Assembly (NCBI GenBank): GCA_049315825.1
Contig: JBMOJK010000010.1
Coordinates: forward strand, 1 to 38,619
Direction: 5' to 3'
Length of the DNA: 38,619 bases
Origin: JBMOJK01 sp049315825
Lineage (GTDB): Bacteria > Patescibacteriota > Gracilibacteria > BD1-5 > UBA2023
Positions 19,595 to 29,385 of this stretch are shown in pieces. The notes under the pieces are model-generated. The model made no database searches, was not told the origin of the DNA, and saw only the letters and a program-made list of their open reading frames with translations. Within the stretch, counting starts at the first letter, position 1, and the number at the start of each line of letters is the position of its first letter. The translations under genes and the position numbers were made by a program.

Positions 19595-19621
19595 AGTATA
19601 GAGGCAACAGAGGGATGTCAA
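19595..19621 (-). promoter_or_regulatory. Promoter for the minus PH-like gene
   Basis: Minus strand TTGACA, 15 bases, TATACT; the -10 ends seven bases before the ATG at 19587 (near-leaderless). Confidence 0.6.
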
Positions 19622-19633
19622 TTTTGCATCAAT

Positions 19634-19661
19634 TTGACGAAGCATTCTTAGGTGGTATACT
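19634..19661 (+). promoter_or_regulatory. Promoter for the plus PH-like gene
   Basis: TTGACG, 16 bases, TATACT; ATG at 19682 follows by 20 bases. Back to back with the promoter at 19595. Confidence 0.65.
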
Positions 19662-19681
19662 CGGCTCAATCTATCAAATCC

Positions 19682-20719
19682 ATGCTCATCAATTTCAAAG
19701 CAATTTACGAATTCCTCTTTAAGTCATTCGTGGTCGCACGCGATATCGAAATGGTCGATCGCCTCACAAAAGAGGGGTACGATGCATTTCTCCTCATCAA
19801 GCGATCTTGGATCTTTGGACTACTTTCAAGCATGTGGATCCTTCCGATTGGAGGTATTGCAGCGGCAAATATCACGCTCATGCTCAAGCACTTTGACTAT
19901 AGTAATTTCGGTATTGCGCTTGCGGTAGCACTGGGGTTTACGATCCTCGCAACGGTGTACTCGAGCTTTTGGTATTTGTACGACTATCATAATGTGTACA
20001 GTGAGCAGAATCGAATCCTTGCTCCTCGACAACTTCGTGAAAATCTCACCATTGGAGACAAATGATTCGTTCGCTGTTTCAACCAGCTCCAGTTCAATTT
20101 CTTCTTTTTCCTGATTATTATCGGGATATATATCGGTCATATTTTTATCGTTTCTCAGCTTTCGACGGGGATTTGGGCATTCTTGGATATCATTTGCTGT
20201 ATTGTTCAACTGTTCTTGATCCGACATTTCATCCTCTTGCTCATCGATCTTGAGATGGACTTCAATCTCGTGGCTGGAGGAAAGATATTCTTTGTAAATC
20301 AGAGTGGGATCTTCGCAGATATCAACACCCTCGATGCTGAGAAAATCAAAACCATCCGATCTACCGTTCCCAATGTTTTTGCATCGTTCTTCCACTATGG
20401 AACGATCGATATTCTCACAGAAGGTGATGAGATCATGGGACACATGCAGATCGACTACGTAGATGATCCAGAGGAAACGGTTGAGAACATCACCGCGCTC
20501 ATGACTGGAAAACATGAAATGTACGACCGAGTTCATAACTACTATCTCGAAAAAATCCTCGGTCCAGCGAATATGCTCGAACCAGAGGCCCGCAAGGCAG
20601 CTATTCAAGAATATCTCAAAAACTACGAGAAGCAGATCAAAGCTGACTACCTAAATACCCAAGACGAAGAAACAAAACGTGAAATCGAAGCCATCTACAA
20701 AGAATACTACGCGAAGTAA
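19682..20719 (+). CDS. Large membrane protein related to the PH-like neighbour
   Basis: 345 residues through TGA-Gly at 20063 (IGDK-G-FVRCF). Four membrane helices: two at ~43-95 and two at ~130-190. Then a soluble domain that starts MDFNLVAGGKIFFVNQSG and continues GTIDILTEGDEIMGHMQIDYV, a PH-like strand series comparable with the divergent neighbour, and a charged C-terminal helix (EETKREIEAIYKEYYAK). The internal ATG at ~20255 would yield only the soluble part. Arrangement of two such proteins back to back suggests a functional pair, as YdbS/YdbT-type proteins often are. Confidence 0.75.
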
Positions 20720-20722
20720 TCA

Positions 20723-20756
20723 CAAAAAATCCCCTGGTTGAACCAGGGGATTTTTG
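20723..20756. terminator. Bidirectional terminator
   Basis: AAAAATCCCCTGGT - TGA - ACCAGGGGATTTTT between the + membrane protein and rpsO. Confidence 0.85.
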
Positions 20757-20763
20757 TTTGAGA

Positions 20764-21027
20764 TTATTTTCGGAGTTCGAGCTTCGCGATGAGCGTCTCG
20801 TAGCGAGCAGTGTCCTTCTTCTTGAGGTAGTTGAGGAGCTTTCGGCGCTTTGCTACCATGAGCATGATACCACGGCGAGAGTGATTGTCCTTCTTGTGTG
20901 TATCAAGGTGAAGCTTGAGGTTTTCGATGCTGTCTGTAAGGATAGCAACCTGAACTTCTGGAGAACCAGTGTCTCCCTTGTGCTGAGCGAATTCACTCAT
21001 GAGCACCTTCTTATCTTTTCTTTGCAT
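20764..21027 (-). CDS. rpsO: 30S ribosomal protein S15
   Basis: 87 residues. Family signature present: HKGDTGSPEVQVAILTDSI, LHLDTHKKDNHSRRGIMLMV (in part), RRKLLNYLKKKD and the C-terminal RYETLIAKLELRK. Binds 16S rRNA in the platform. Start ATG 21027 (MQRKDKKVLM) is chosen over the in-frame TTG at 21033. A leader of about 45 bases separates it from its promoter; S15 autoregulates through its leader in several bacteria, but I cannot identify a specific structure. Monocistronic between promoter and terminator. Confidence 0.97.
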   Translation of the reverse strand: MQRKDKKVLMSEFAQHKGDTGSPEVQVAILTDSIENLKLHLDTHKKDNHSRRGIMLMVAKRRKLLNYLKKKDTARYETLIAKLELRK

Positions 21028-21080
21028 GTGCAAGTATTTTCAAAATAAACTGAACCGGAAAATACACCAGTACGTTCGGT

Positions 21081-21107
21081 AGTATATAGAGAAAGATTGT
21101 TTTGCAA
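21081..21107 (-). promoter_or_regulatory. rpsO promoter
   Basis: Minus strand TTGCAA, 15 bases, TATACT, about 55 bases before the rpsO ATG. Confidence 0.55.
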
Positions 21108-21116
21108 GTAGAAAGA

Positions 21117-21521
21117 CTATTCCTGCTCTCGTGCGAAGTTCGACTGAATACGGCGGAAGATTTCTTTTTGGACGCTTTCGAAGTTGCCGGACTTTTTGAC
21201 GAGCATGAGAAACTCGTCTCGCTGGATAGCAAGTACTCGGACTTTATTCACTGCAGTGACCGTTGCAGTGCGCACATCATTGGTTATGAGTGCGATTTCT
21301 CCGAAGAGACCTGAGTCAGTGAGTCGTGTGATTTCTTTTCCATCGATCGAAATAACAACCTCTCCTGACTCGAGAAGATACGCTCGATTGTCGGATTCAT
21401 CGCCTTCAACGATGATCGTATCACCCGATCGGAATTCCATCGGTTCACTCATGAGGAGAAAATAATTCACTTCTTCTTCGGAAAGACCATCGAAAATATA
21501 AAGGTCTGGGGCTTGGAACAT
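21117..21521 (-). CDS. Stand-alone cyclic-nucleotide-binding domain protein
   Basis: 134 residues, stop TAG. One cNMP-binding domain: FDGLSEEEVNYFLL, then FRSGDTIIVEGDESD, YLLESGEVVISIDGKE and the phosphate-binding cassette LFGEIALITNDVRTATVTA with both the Glu and Arg that contact the cyclic nucleotide phosphate and ribose. C-terminal helices replace any DNA-binding domain, so this is not a CRP-type transcription factor. It may sense cAMP or cGMP and act on a partner protein. Downstream of it, 36 bases away from its stop, is the rpsO promoter; upstream it diverges from ftsE. Confidence 0.88.
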   Translation of the reverse strand: MFQAPDLYIFDGLSEEEVNYFLLMSEPMEFRSGDTIIVEGDESDNRAYLLESGEVVISIDGKEITRLTDSGLFGEIALITNDVRTATVTAVNKVRVLAIQRDEFLMLVKKSGNFESVQKEIFRRIQSNFAREQE

Positions 21522-21544
21522 ATACGGGGAATAAGAGTAGAAAT

Positions 21545-21573
21545 ATCATACACTGTTTCGAGTTTGAAGGCAA
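21545..21573 (-). promoter_or_regulatory. Promoter for the cNMP-binding gene
   Basis: Minus strand TTGCCT, 17 bases, TATGAT, 24 bases before the ATG. Confidence 0.55.
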
Positions 21574-21577
21574 AATC

Positions 21578-21605
21578 TTGATCAATACGCCTTTGTCGAT
21601 AGAAT
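21578..21605 (+). promoter_or_regulatory. Promoter of the ftsE-flippase-GT-C operon
   Basis: TTGATC, 16 bases, TAGAAT; the ftsE ATG is 13 bases after the -10, so the leader can only be about six bases. Confidence 0.6.
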
Positions 21606-21617
21606 CACGGCGTAAAA

Positions 21618-22295
21618 ATGCAATTCCAAGACCTCGAAATTCGCTACGGGAATCGAAAGATTCTCTCTGATCTCAATCTCTCGATAGAACCGGGGGATTT
21701 TGTATTCGTAATTGGTCCATCTGGAAGCGGAAAAACGAGCTTTATACGAACACTCGTTGGAGAGCTTGCACCCAAGAAAGGCAAGATTATCACCGACGAT
21801 GGGAAAGACCTCTACGCCATGAGCGCGAAGGATCTCTCACTCTTTAGGCGTAAGATCGGTGTTGTTTTCCAGGATTTCAAACTGCTCGAGAGCCGAACCG
21901 TTCGTGAAAATGTCGCATTTGCGATGGAAGTTTCTGGTTATCCAGACAAGCTCATCGAGCGACGCATCCCGGAAGTACTCACAGATGTAAATATGCTCTC
22001 GAAGCGAGACTCTTTCATCCCGAATCTCTCAGGCGGAGAAGCTCAGCGCATTGGTATAGCACGCGCACTCATCCACAATCCTGACATTATCATCGGAGAC
22101 GAGCCAACCGGAAATCTCGATCCAGAAAATGCAAAAGAGATCATGCATATCTTCGAACGACTCAATCGCGAGGGAAAGACGATCATCATCTCTACGCACG
22201 ACTCAAGCCTGGTAGATCAGATGAAAAAACGAGTTATTGCATTTGAATGAGGACGATGTGTGCGTGATGAGCGAGCAGGAAACTATTCAAAGTAA
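21618..22295 (+). CDS. ftsE: FtsE/LolD-type ABC transporter ATPase
   Basis: 225 residues; TGA at 22248 is Gly in RVIAFE-G-GRCVRDERAG, the usual FtsE C-terminal strand and helix. Walker A GPSGSGKT (~33-40), Q-loop VVFQDFKLL, signature LSGGEAQR, Walker B IIIGDEPTG and H-switch STHDSS are all intact. FtsE normally works with FtsX to activate wall hydrolases at the septum. Here no ftsX follows: the next gene is a polysaccharide flippase, starting one base after the TAA stop. LolD/MacB-type ATPases have the same motifs, so the assignment to FtsE is by overall resemblance. Confidence 0.85.
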
Positions 22296-22296
22296 C

Positions 22297-23811
22297 ATGG
22301 ATATCCATAACGAGGGACTTTTAGAGAAATTCATAAAACGTGGAGCTTGGCTCTACTTTTTTTCGTTCTTGATTGGACCGATTGGATATGCGATCAAGAT
22401 CACGGTTTCGTATGACTTGAGTGTGTCAGACGTTGGGATGCTCTATGGAATACTGAGTTTCGTCTATCTCGTTGCAAGTTTCAACGACTTTGGGATGATC
22501 GAGAGTCTGAATTATTTCATCCCGAAACTCCTCGCAAAAAACGAAACCGCCAAGGCAAAGTCTTTTGTGACCTATGGAGCAATCGCGATGCTCGTGAGTA
22601 GCTTTGCAGTAGGAAGCATCCTTTTGCTGGGTGCGCACTGGCTTGCAGATAATTATTTCAAAATTCCAGAAGCGGGCGGATTGATCCAGCTCTTTGTGAT
22701 CTATCTGATGTTTTCGAATGTCCTCCACTTCAATGTGACGATATTCTCGATCTATCAAAATACGAAGCAGCAGAAATTCTCGGAGTTTATCCGTATGGCA
22801 CTGACACTGTGTTTTGCGGTATCGCTCCATATGCGAGGACTTGGTACACTCGAGACGTATTCTTGGGCTTGGAATTATGGGATGATGCTCGCAGTTGCCA
22901 TCTCGAGTTATGGGGCGTGGAGATACTACCTCATGCCACTCATCCAAGATCCTGCTAAGATTACATTCGAGAAAGCATATTTCAAAGAGCTCTTCTCATA
23001 CGGACTTTGGTCGTTGCTTACGATGAATATTGGGATTATTCTCTCGCAGATTGATATGCAACTTTTGATCCTTATGAAAGGAACGGAAGATGCAGGTTTG
23101 TACTCAAATTATCTCAGTCTCATCGGAATACCATTCGTGTTTACTTCGCCGATTATTGCCTTTATTTTCCCGGTAGTTTCGTCGTATGTTGGACGCGGTG
23201 AACATGACAAACTCACGAGTATTCGTATGATGTTTACTCGACTCTTTAGTGTGATCGGAGTGATTGGAACATTGGTATTTTTCCTGTATGGAAGCGACCT
23301 TGGGGTATTCTTCTTCGGAGAGAAATTCAGGGCATCTGGAGATATTCTTCTCTATTCTGCACCGTTTTTGATATTCAATCTGCTTCTGCAGATTAACTTC
23401 CAAATCTTAGGAGGAACAGGGCGCGTACGAAAGCGTCTCTCGATTATGCTCGTGGGGCTTGCGGTGAATTTTGCTCTGAATCTTGTACTCATTCCATCAT
23501 TTGGACCACAGGGTTCAGCGCTTGCAGTCGGACTATCATGGATTCCGATCTGGATACTCAGCTCACGCGCTACACAAGAATATGCAGGAACTTTTGACTG
23601 GAAATTCTTCACTAAGAACATCCTCGCAGCAAGCGCAATCGCAGCAGTAATCTATGAATTTTTTCCACGAACTACCGCAGGCGGAAATCTCATATTTGCA
23701 GTAAGTCTTGGCGCTGCTTCTCTTTGTTTCTTGTGAGCTTTTCTTGCTATAAACAAAGAAGAAATTATACGTATAGTAAAATCTAGAAAAACCACATCCC
23801 CCACACCATAA
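22297..23811 (+). CDS. Wzx-type polysaccharide flippase (MOP superfamily)
   Basis: 504 residues with about 14 hydrophobic helices and one TGA-Gly (23734) near the C-terminus; stop TAA. Early AWLYFFSFLIGPIGYAIK and DVGMLYGILSFVYLVASFND resemble the first repeats of polysaccharide exporters; GLYSNYLSLIGIPFVF and ILGGTGRVRKRLSIMLVGLA (in part) match the second half. It would flip lipid-linked oligosaccharides across the membrane. Start ATG 22297 is one base past the ftsE stop; an earlier in-frame ATG at 22267 would overlap ftsE. Placed between an ABC ATPase and a GT-C-like protein. Confidence 0.85.
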
Positions 23812-23820
23812 TTCTGTTCT

Positions 23821-26800
23821 ATGAAATACACTCTCAGACACATTTTGGCACTTGGTCTCTTCCTTGTACTCGCAGCATTTGCGATCCACGCGTACTACGC
23901 AGGTGGCTCTCATATCGAAGCTGCAAAGTGAAGCCTCGTATACTTCGCAGTCCTCTTGTGTGGATTTCTCACCTACGAATGAGTGATGGTCGCACTCGAG
24001 AAAAAAGAACGCTCTATCGGAGTATTTGGGATAGCTGGAGCACTGCTCGGCACAGTGTTGATCACCTCTATATTTACATACACGAAGAATGGCCTCGGAG
24101 GTGGTGCTGGCTTGGTATTGTTTTTTCAGATCATACGATACGCACTCTTCCCTCTTTTGGTCACTTTCATTGCTGCGAGTTTCGGACTTTTCGCACTCAA
24201 GAAATTCGCCATCACGCAGAAAATCTCAAGCGATCACACTATCCTACTTTCCCTCGGATTGGGACTGAGTACCTTTATGACGGTCAACGCAACCCTGGGT
24301 TTTGTTGGCGTATTTAACATCTGGAGTACGCTCGGTGTTCTCGTCATCCTTGGTGGGATTGCCTACCGTGAAATCATCGAAATCGCAGTTGGATTATGGA
24401 ATTATGAATTTAAAATTTTGGGCGAAGGCAAGACCGGAATCTCAGTGCCTGCAGTACTTTGTGCATTGCTCCTGCTTGTGCTATTCGTGCTGATCTCGGT
24501 AAATCTTACCAATGTAGTACGACCATATCCGATCGGATGGGACGATCTCGGGGTGTACATGAACTACCCTCGCATCATGGCACAGACTGAGAATACTGGT
24601 TGACTTGGAATGGCGCTCTGGCAGTCATTCACGGCAATCGGACAGATGATCAATTCTGCTCCACAGGCATTTTTCTTCAATCAGATTGGATCTCTTCTTG
24701 CGATCTGTGCGCTTTTCTTTGGTATTCGCACGCTCATCCCAAAAACTCCACGATATCTTTCGCTTCCTCTGCTTGCAAGTACGATTTTCATGTCGATGCC
24801 GATGGTGATATTCCAACAAGCAAAAGACATGAAGCTCGATCCCGGACTCTTTGGGATATCAGTGATCGCACTCGTGACACTCTTGATCGCACTCAAGGAA
24901 GACGAAGATCAGTCGCTGCGTAATAAGCTTATCTTTATTACTGGACTTCTCATCTCGGTTGCATTTGCGATCAAGTTTACATCGCTCATGCTCATTATTG
25001 GTGCATTTGCTGCGTTGTTTTATGTGGGCATGGGGCTCTCAGGTTTTGTAGGATTCACGGGTATTTTCGTTGCACTCTTTACACAACTTCGTTTGTGGGA
25101 TTTTCTCAATGTAAACTATCCAAAAGACCATCCTCGCGAGTTGATGATCTTCTCAGGAATATTGCTCGTACTCAGCCTTGGATCATTCGTATACGGATAT
25201 ATTCGCCATAAACACACCAACCTCACATCACGCATCCTGAAGCCACTTGGACTCCTCTGTCTTGGACTGATAATCCCATTGCTCCCATGGCTTGCAAAAA
25301 ACATCTCCGAAGTTGGCATGAGTCAGCTCACGATCAACGGACTACTCAATGGAAAAAGCAATACTATCACCTCTGACTATCACGAGATTTATACACCCGC
25401 AGAACTCCAACAGCGCAAAGACTCCATCCAGGCAAACGCGATCTCTAACGAAGGAAAGAGTCAGAACGAAGACCTCGGAAGATACTTTGGATACGAGGAT
25501 GGGATCAATAATTATCTCAAACTTCCACTCAATCTCACTACACAAGCAAACCAGGCGGGCGAGTTTACTGACATCACATATCTCTACCTCGCACTCGTTC
25601 CAGGTGCAGTGCTGTTATTTGGATTTGGAAATATAGTCTGGCTTGGACTCTATGCAGTGCTCATGGCAGGACTCTTTGGATACTTCTTCGTTCCATCGCT
25701 CAATGCACTTCTCACAAGTTTTTTCAATACTCAGAACCTTCCATTTGGATACCTATTCATCATAGCCGTCGGAATTGCACCGTTCTTGCTCGTACATTTC
25801 TGATCACGAAAGAACGAGGATGAGAAAACATTTAGAACCTTGTTTGGATTCACAACACTCTATACGCTGCTCTTTATCGTAGCAGCGTTTGGAATTGTTT
25901 GGTACGGAATTCTTATGTATTTCTGCTTCCTTGCAATCGTGGTATTCTGCTTTGAGCGATACATTCGTATCGAACAAGATCCAGAAAGAAGAATCATCGC
26001 TATAAGCACGACTACCGCACTGCTTCTGGTAATTATTCCATTCTTCCTACTCTCATGCATGACACATGCATGGAATAACATTGCAACGGATTCTATCCAG
26101 TTTAAGTCAGGTGAATTCACTCAGGATGAGGCAGTTTTCCTCGGTCATCCTGAGTACCTCCCTACTCTTGCACGCATCAATCTCAAAGATGAAACCATTC
26201 TCGTACAAGAAGTCCTCTCGCACATAAAGAATGAACAACTCAAGAAATATTTCGAAAATGGAAAACGCACCAGCGTAGACACACTTGCCCAGGAACTTAT
26301 GACGATCGAAGCAGGAGTTGCTGAAAATGGAAATTCACCCGATCTCCTCGCGGTCGCTCTCGAGGCAAAAAAACTTCGACAAGAACTCTACAACGGAGTC
26401 CTCGTTCCTACGAAAGACAACCGCAATCAAGGAGTTATTTATCGTATTGGAACATTTCTCACCTATTATATCAGCGAGAATCGTAAGCGATACTTTGAGG
26501 ATAGCCTGATCACAGAATTCGATCGCTATATCGTAGACTCAGATCCAGACAAGACGATAGATCGCATGAAAAAGCTTGGGATGAAATATCTCCTCGTCGA
26601 TCTCAATGCTGCAACGATCGACCGAGATCCCAGGCATGATCTTACACGTCGATACGAAGGACTTCTTAATGCTATTAAATCAGATAAACTTAAGCTCATT
26701 GCAACAGACTCTTACTGTCTACGCGTTGCCCTTGAGAATCCAAAGAATCAAGTATACATGAATCTTGCAGGTGTAAACTATCGCTCATACGTAAAAACAG

Positions 26801-27030
26801 AAACAGGAGAGGATGGGTATATCTCTGCCGAGAAAAAACTCGGACTCTGTCAGTCTGTAATCGCACACCTCATCTTCACAAAACAAGTATCCGATACCAA
26901 GTACGCATTCCTCAAAAATATCTCCGATCAGGTACTCGCCCGAGCACCCAAGAGCGAAGCTGAAATCCAAAAACTTATCAGCGGAGTGATTGGTCGTGGA
27001 TGGATGGCATCGTTTGAGATTAAGGATTAA
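23821..27030 (+). CDS. Very large GT-C-like membrane protein
   Basis: 1069 residues assembled through four TGA-Gly codons (23929, 23980, 24601, 25801); under the standard code it would appear as three or more ORFs. More than a dozen membrane helices occupy residues ~1-760. After the helices near residue 235, the loop RPYPIGWDDLGVYMNYPRIM contains the acidic pair expected for the metal/donor site of lipid-linked-sugar (GT-C) glycosyltransferases. The last ~300 residues are soluble (FLGHPEYLPTLARINLKDE ... GMKYLLVDLNAATIDRDPRHD, quoted in part), as in oligosaccharyltransferase-like enzymes. It probably adds sugars to the polysaccharide exported by the neighbouring flippase. No family hit can be claimed. 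Confidence 0.7.
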
Positions 27031-27033
27031 AAA

Positions 27034-27056
27034 ACTCTCTCAAATAATGAGAGAGT
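27034..27056 (-). terminator. Minus-strand terminator
   Basis: ACTCTCTC - AAATAAT - GAGAGAGT; on the minus strand the hairpin is followed by six T. It terminates transcription coming from the paralogue pair. Confidence 0.65.
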
Positions 27057-27063
27057 ACGAGTC

Positions 27064-27107
27064 ACCCTGTAGAACACCTCGGAAACGAGTATTCTACAGG
27101 GTTTTTA
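27064..27107 (+). terminator. Terminator of the ftsE-flippase-GT-C operon
   Basis: ACCCTGTAGAA ... TTCTACAGGGT followed by TTTTT. Interleaved with the minus-strand terminator at 27034. Confidence 0.75.
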
Positions 27108-27112
27108 ATATT

Positions 27113-27313
27113 TAGAGATTTATTTGATAGTTCTCAGTAGTAATACGTGAAGTATTTTAACTGCTCTGAGGAGATAAACATGAACTGATTTGCTTGGTAA
27201 TTCGCATTCTCAGCACATGCATATCCGCGTGTTGAGGAATTTGAATTACCAGCAGTTACATCTATGCATGGACTCAAACGAATACCAAGATGCTTGATGA
27301 TAAAGCACTGACA
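27113..27313 (-). pseudogene. Possible C-terminal gene remnant
   Basis: About 65 codons on the minus strand read like real protein (RLSPCIDVTAGNSNSSTRGY, CAENANYQANQFMFISSEQL, one TGA-Gly after YFTYYY) but have no start: a TAG stands directly upstream and the frame has no ATG in its first half. It lies just behind the stop of the paralogue at 27331 and before the minus terminator. It may be the remainder of a third member of that family or of a pilin-like protein. Chance cannot be excluded. Confidence 0.3.
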
Positions 27314-27330
27314 CTATAATTTCCTATGCA

Positions 27331-28164
27331 TTACTCATAACTACAATTCTTTTTTTCTAGAAAACTACATACCTCCTTTCTGTTTTCTAGAGAGCTATTA
27401 GACCAACTATTATTGATTGCCTCATACTGATTCAGCAAGGAATCAAATGCTACTATTTCATCAGCCGATAAACAATGAGTTGCAAGCACATTGATTCGTT
27501 TACTTCACTCATTTGTTTCGTATGTTCTGATTTGATTAAATACATTCCCTATGAAAGAAAATTTATGTCTTTCAAGAGTCTTTTTTCCGGTCTCAGGATC
27601 AATGGATATCATATTCTCCATGCTAAAATCTGTAGTATAGATTGTGTATGGAAGACCTGCTTCAAGTCCAGAAGTATACAGCCCTGGTTTCGTTAAAAGT
27701 CCACAACGATTCATTACGAGAGGAAGGGTAGGATTGGATAAAAATTGAGCTAGAAGTTGCTCAGTTTTAGGTCGCACAGTTTCTGATTGAAAATAACCAT
27801 CCCCTCCTTCCCATCCGTGCAAGTCTTTTAATTTTGGGATGACCTCTTTCGGATCTCCTTCACCAAAAACATAGTTTACTGTACGTCCATCTTTAAGAGT
27901 AACATCACGGGATTTCCACTCAATATTCGGAGTTTTAAACACTGGCTTCGGGGCTTCCAAAGAAGCACCTGTTTGAAATGGGTTTGCACCCCAAGCATTA
28001 CCTGAGTTTGAAGTGGATGGAACTTGCTCAGCATTCGAGAGAGACAACTTACCATCTTCTCGCTGAAGAGAAGATGGAAGTGATACATCCATGAGGAGGT
28101 ATCCAAGCGCCCCTATGAGAGTAATACTGCTAATACCGAAGATGATCTGCTTTAAGGGTTGCAT
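27331..28164 (-). CDS. Membrane-anchored protein, paralogue A
   Basis: 277 residues with a TGA-Gly at 27505 (YETNE-G-SKRINVLA), stop TAA. One N-terminal membrane helix (residues ~7-26), a Ser/Asn-rich linker (~35-75), then a domain beginning WKSRDVTLKDGRTVNYVFGE and continuing GDPKEVIPKLKDL, RPKTEQLLAQFLSNPTL, TDFSMENMISIDPETG and three Cys near the end. The adjacent gene 28277-29113 has the same plan and about half its positions in common by eye. Unknown family. A C-terminal 'cap' of NQYEAINN plus ENRKEVCSFLEKK is shared by both copies. Confidence 0.75.
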
Positions 28165-28200
28165 GTTTACATCCTAAGGAAAAAATGCTGAAAATGGGTC

Positions 28201-28240
28201 ATAAATTATAGCAATGATGATTCGTTGCTATAGAATTTAT
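28201..28240. repeat. Inverted repeat between the two paralogues
   Basis: TATAGCAA - 10 bases - TTGCTATA, extended by AT-rich flanks. No T-run follows, so it may be a weak terminator, an operator or an mRNA-processing hairpin. Confidence 0.4.
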
Positions 28241-28276
28241 ATGAAAATATTTGTTTGTGATGTACGTATTATGAAA

Positions 28277-29113
28277 TTACCAATTTTTTGATTTATTTCG
28301 TCTCAAAAACTCTCAAACTTCCTTTCTATTTGATTCATCACAATTGCAAGCACTATTACCGATAGCATTAAATTGATTTACAAGGATATCAAATGCAGGT
28401 ATATCATCCGGAACAAGACATTGCTTTGCAAGTAAATCCACTTTTGAGCCAGTAATTGTATAATTTCTAATTTGAGCAAACATATCAGCCAATGGATCAA
28501 TCTTTGTCCAATCAATTACTTTATGCCCATTTATAAGATTAACAGTTAGTATGTTTTCTACACTGAAATCTGCAGTATACAAAGAGCTAGGGAAATTTCT
28601 CACAATTTGAGACAGGCTATTGGGATCTGGACGAATGAATGGACCGCATTTATTGATAACAGTAACGAGCGTAGGATTCGTTAAAAATTGAGTCAATAGT
28701 TGTTCAGTTCTAGGACGTATGACTTCGCTCTGAAAATATTCCTGTGAATCCTGATAATCAGACTTCTTTGGCGCAACCTCCTTTGGGTCTCCTTCACCAA
28801 AAACATAGCGAAGCGTTCAGCCATCTTTAAGGGTGACCTCACGGGTTCTCCACTCAGTATTTGGTTTTTGAAATACAGACTTCAGTGGGGTTGGCTTTGG
28901 GATATTTGATGGAGTGCTGGGCTGAAATGGATTTTTCCCCGACTCACTTCCAGTGCTCGAAGATGATGAAATACTTTGTTGTGGATGTGAGAAAGGTAAT
29001 CTTTGATCCACCCTAAAAGAAGAAGGAAGTAGTGCATCCATGAAAGAATATCCAAGTATTCCCACAAAGACAGCACTTACAACACCGAAAATAAATTGTT
29101 TTGAGAGTTGCAT
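28277..29113 (-). CDS. Membrane-anchored protein, paralogue B
   Basis: 278 residues through two TGA-Gly codons (28817 in TLKDG-G-LRYVFGE and 28313), stop TAA. N-terminal helix MQLSKQFIFGVVSAVFVGIL, Ser/Pro-rich linker with PKPTPLK, then the shared domain: WRTREVTLKDG, FGEGDPKEVAPKK, RPRTEQLLTQFLTNPTL, TADFSVENILTVNLING. Two Cys in NSACNCDESN. Upstream sequences of both paralogues are also alike (TTAGGAT close to AAACATG), suggesting a recent tandem duplication including the ribosome-binding region. Function unknown; location is probably the outer face of the membrane. Confidence 0.75.
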
Positions 29114-29347
29114 GTTTTATCCTAAAGAGAAAAGACACTTGCGAATGAGTACACAAAGCTTGTATTTGTTTAATACAGGAACGAATCTTCGCTCTCAGAT
29201 GATTCTTTTAGGTGTATTCGTTTCGAGTGTACGGCAGAAAGTAGAGTGACTATAGTAAGTCATGCTTGCACTCCAAGTAGAAATTAAAAATTGTACGTCA
29301 AAATTCACTATTCGTTAATAAATAAGTGCAATGAGATTTCTCATGCA
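29114..29347. other. Intergenic region without a recognisable gene
   Basis: Presumably the promoter region of the paralogue operon. I see no frame longer than about 60 codons, even with TGA = Gly, and no clear -35/-10 pair. The piece before the start contains TTTAGGATAAAACATG, a Shine-Dalgarno-like AGGA, one of the few in the window. Confidence 0.5.
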
Positions 29348-29385
29348 AAGCAAAAAATCTCTGGCTAGCCAGAGATTTTTTGCTT
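29348..29385. terminator. Perfect 38-bp palindromic terminator
   Basis: AAGCAAAAAATCTCTGGCT followed by its exact complement. The TAG stop of the WecG-like gene is located in the hairpin centre (GCTAGC). Confidence 0.85.

Noticed and set aside
19826..20608. 260-codon minus-strand frame
   Set aside because: Antisense to the + PH-like gene; no start context and shadow composition.
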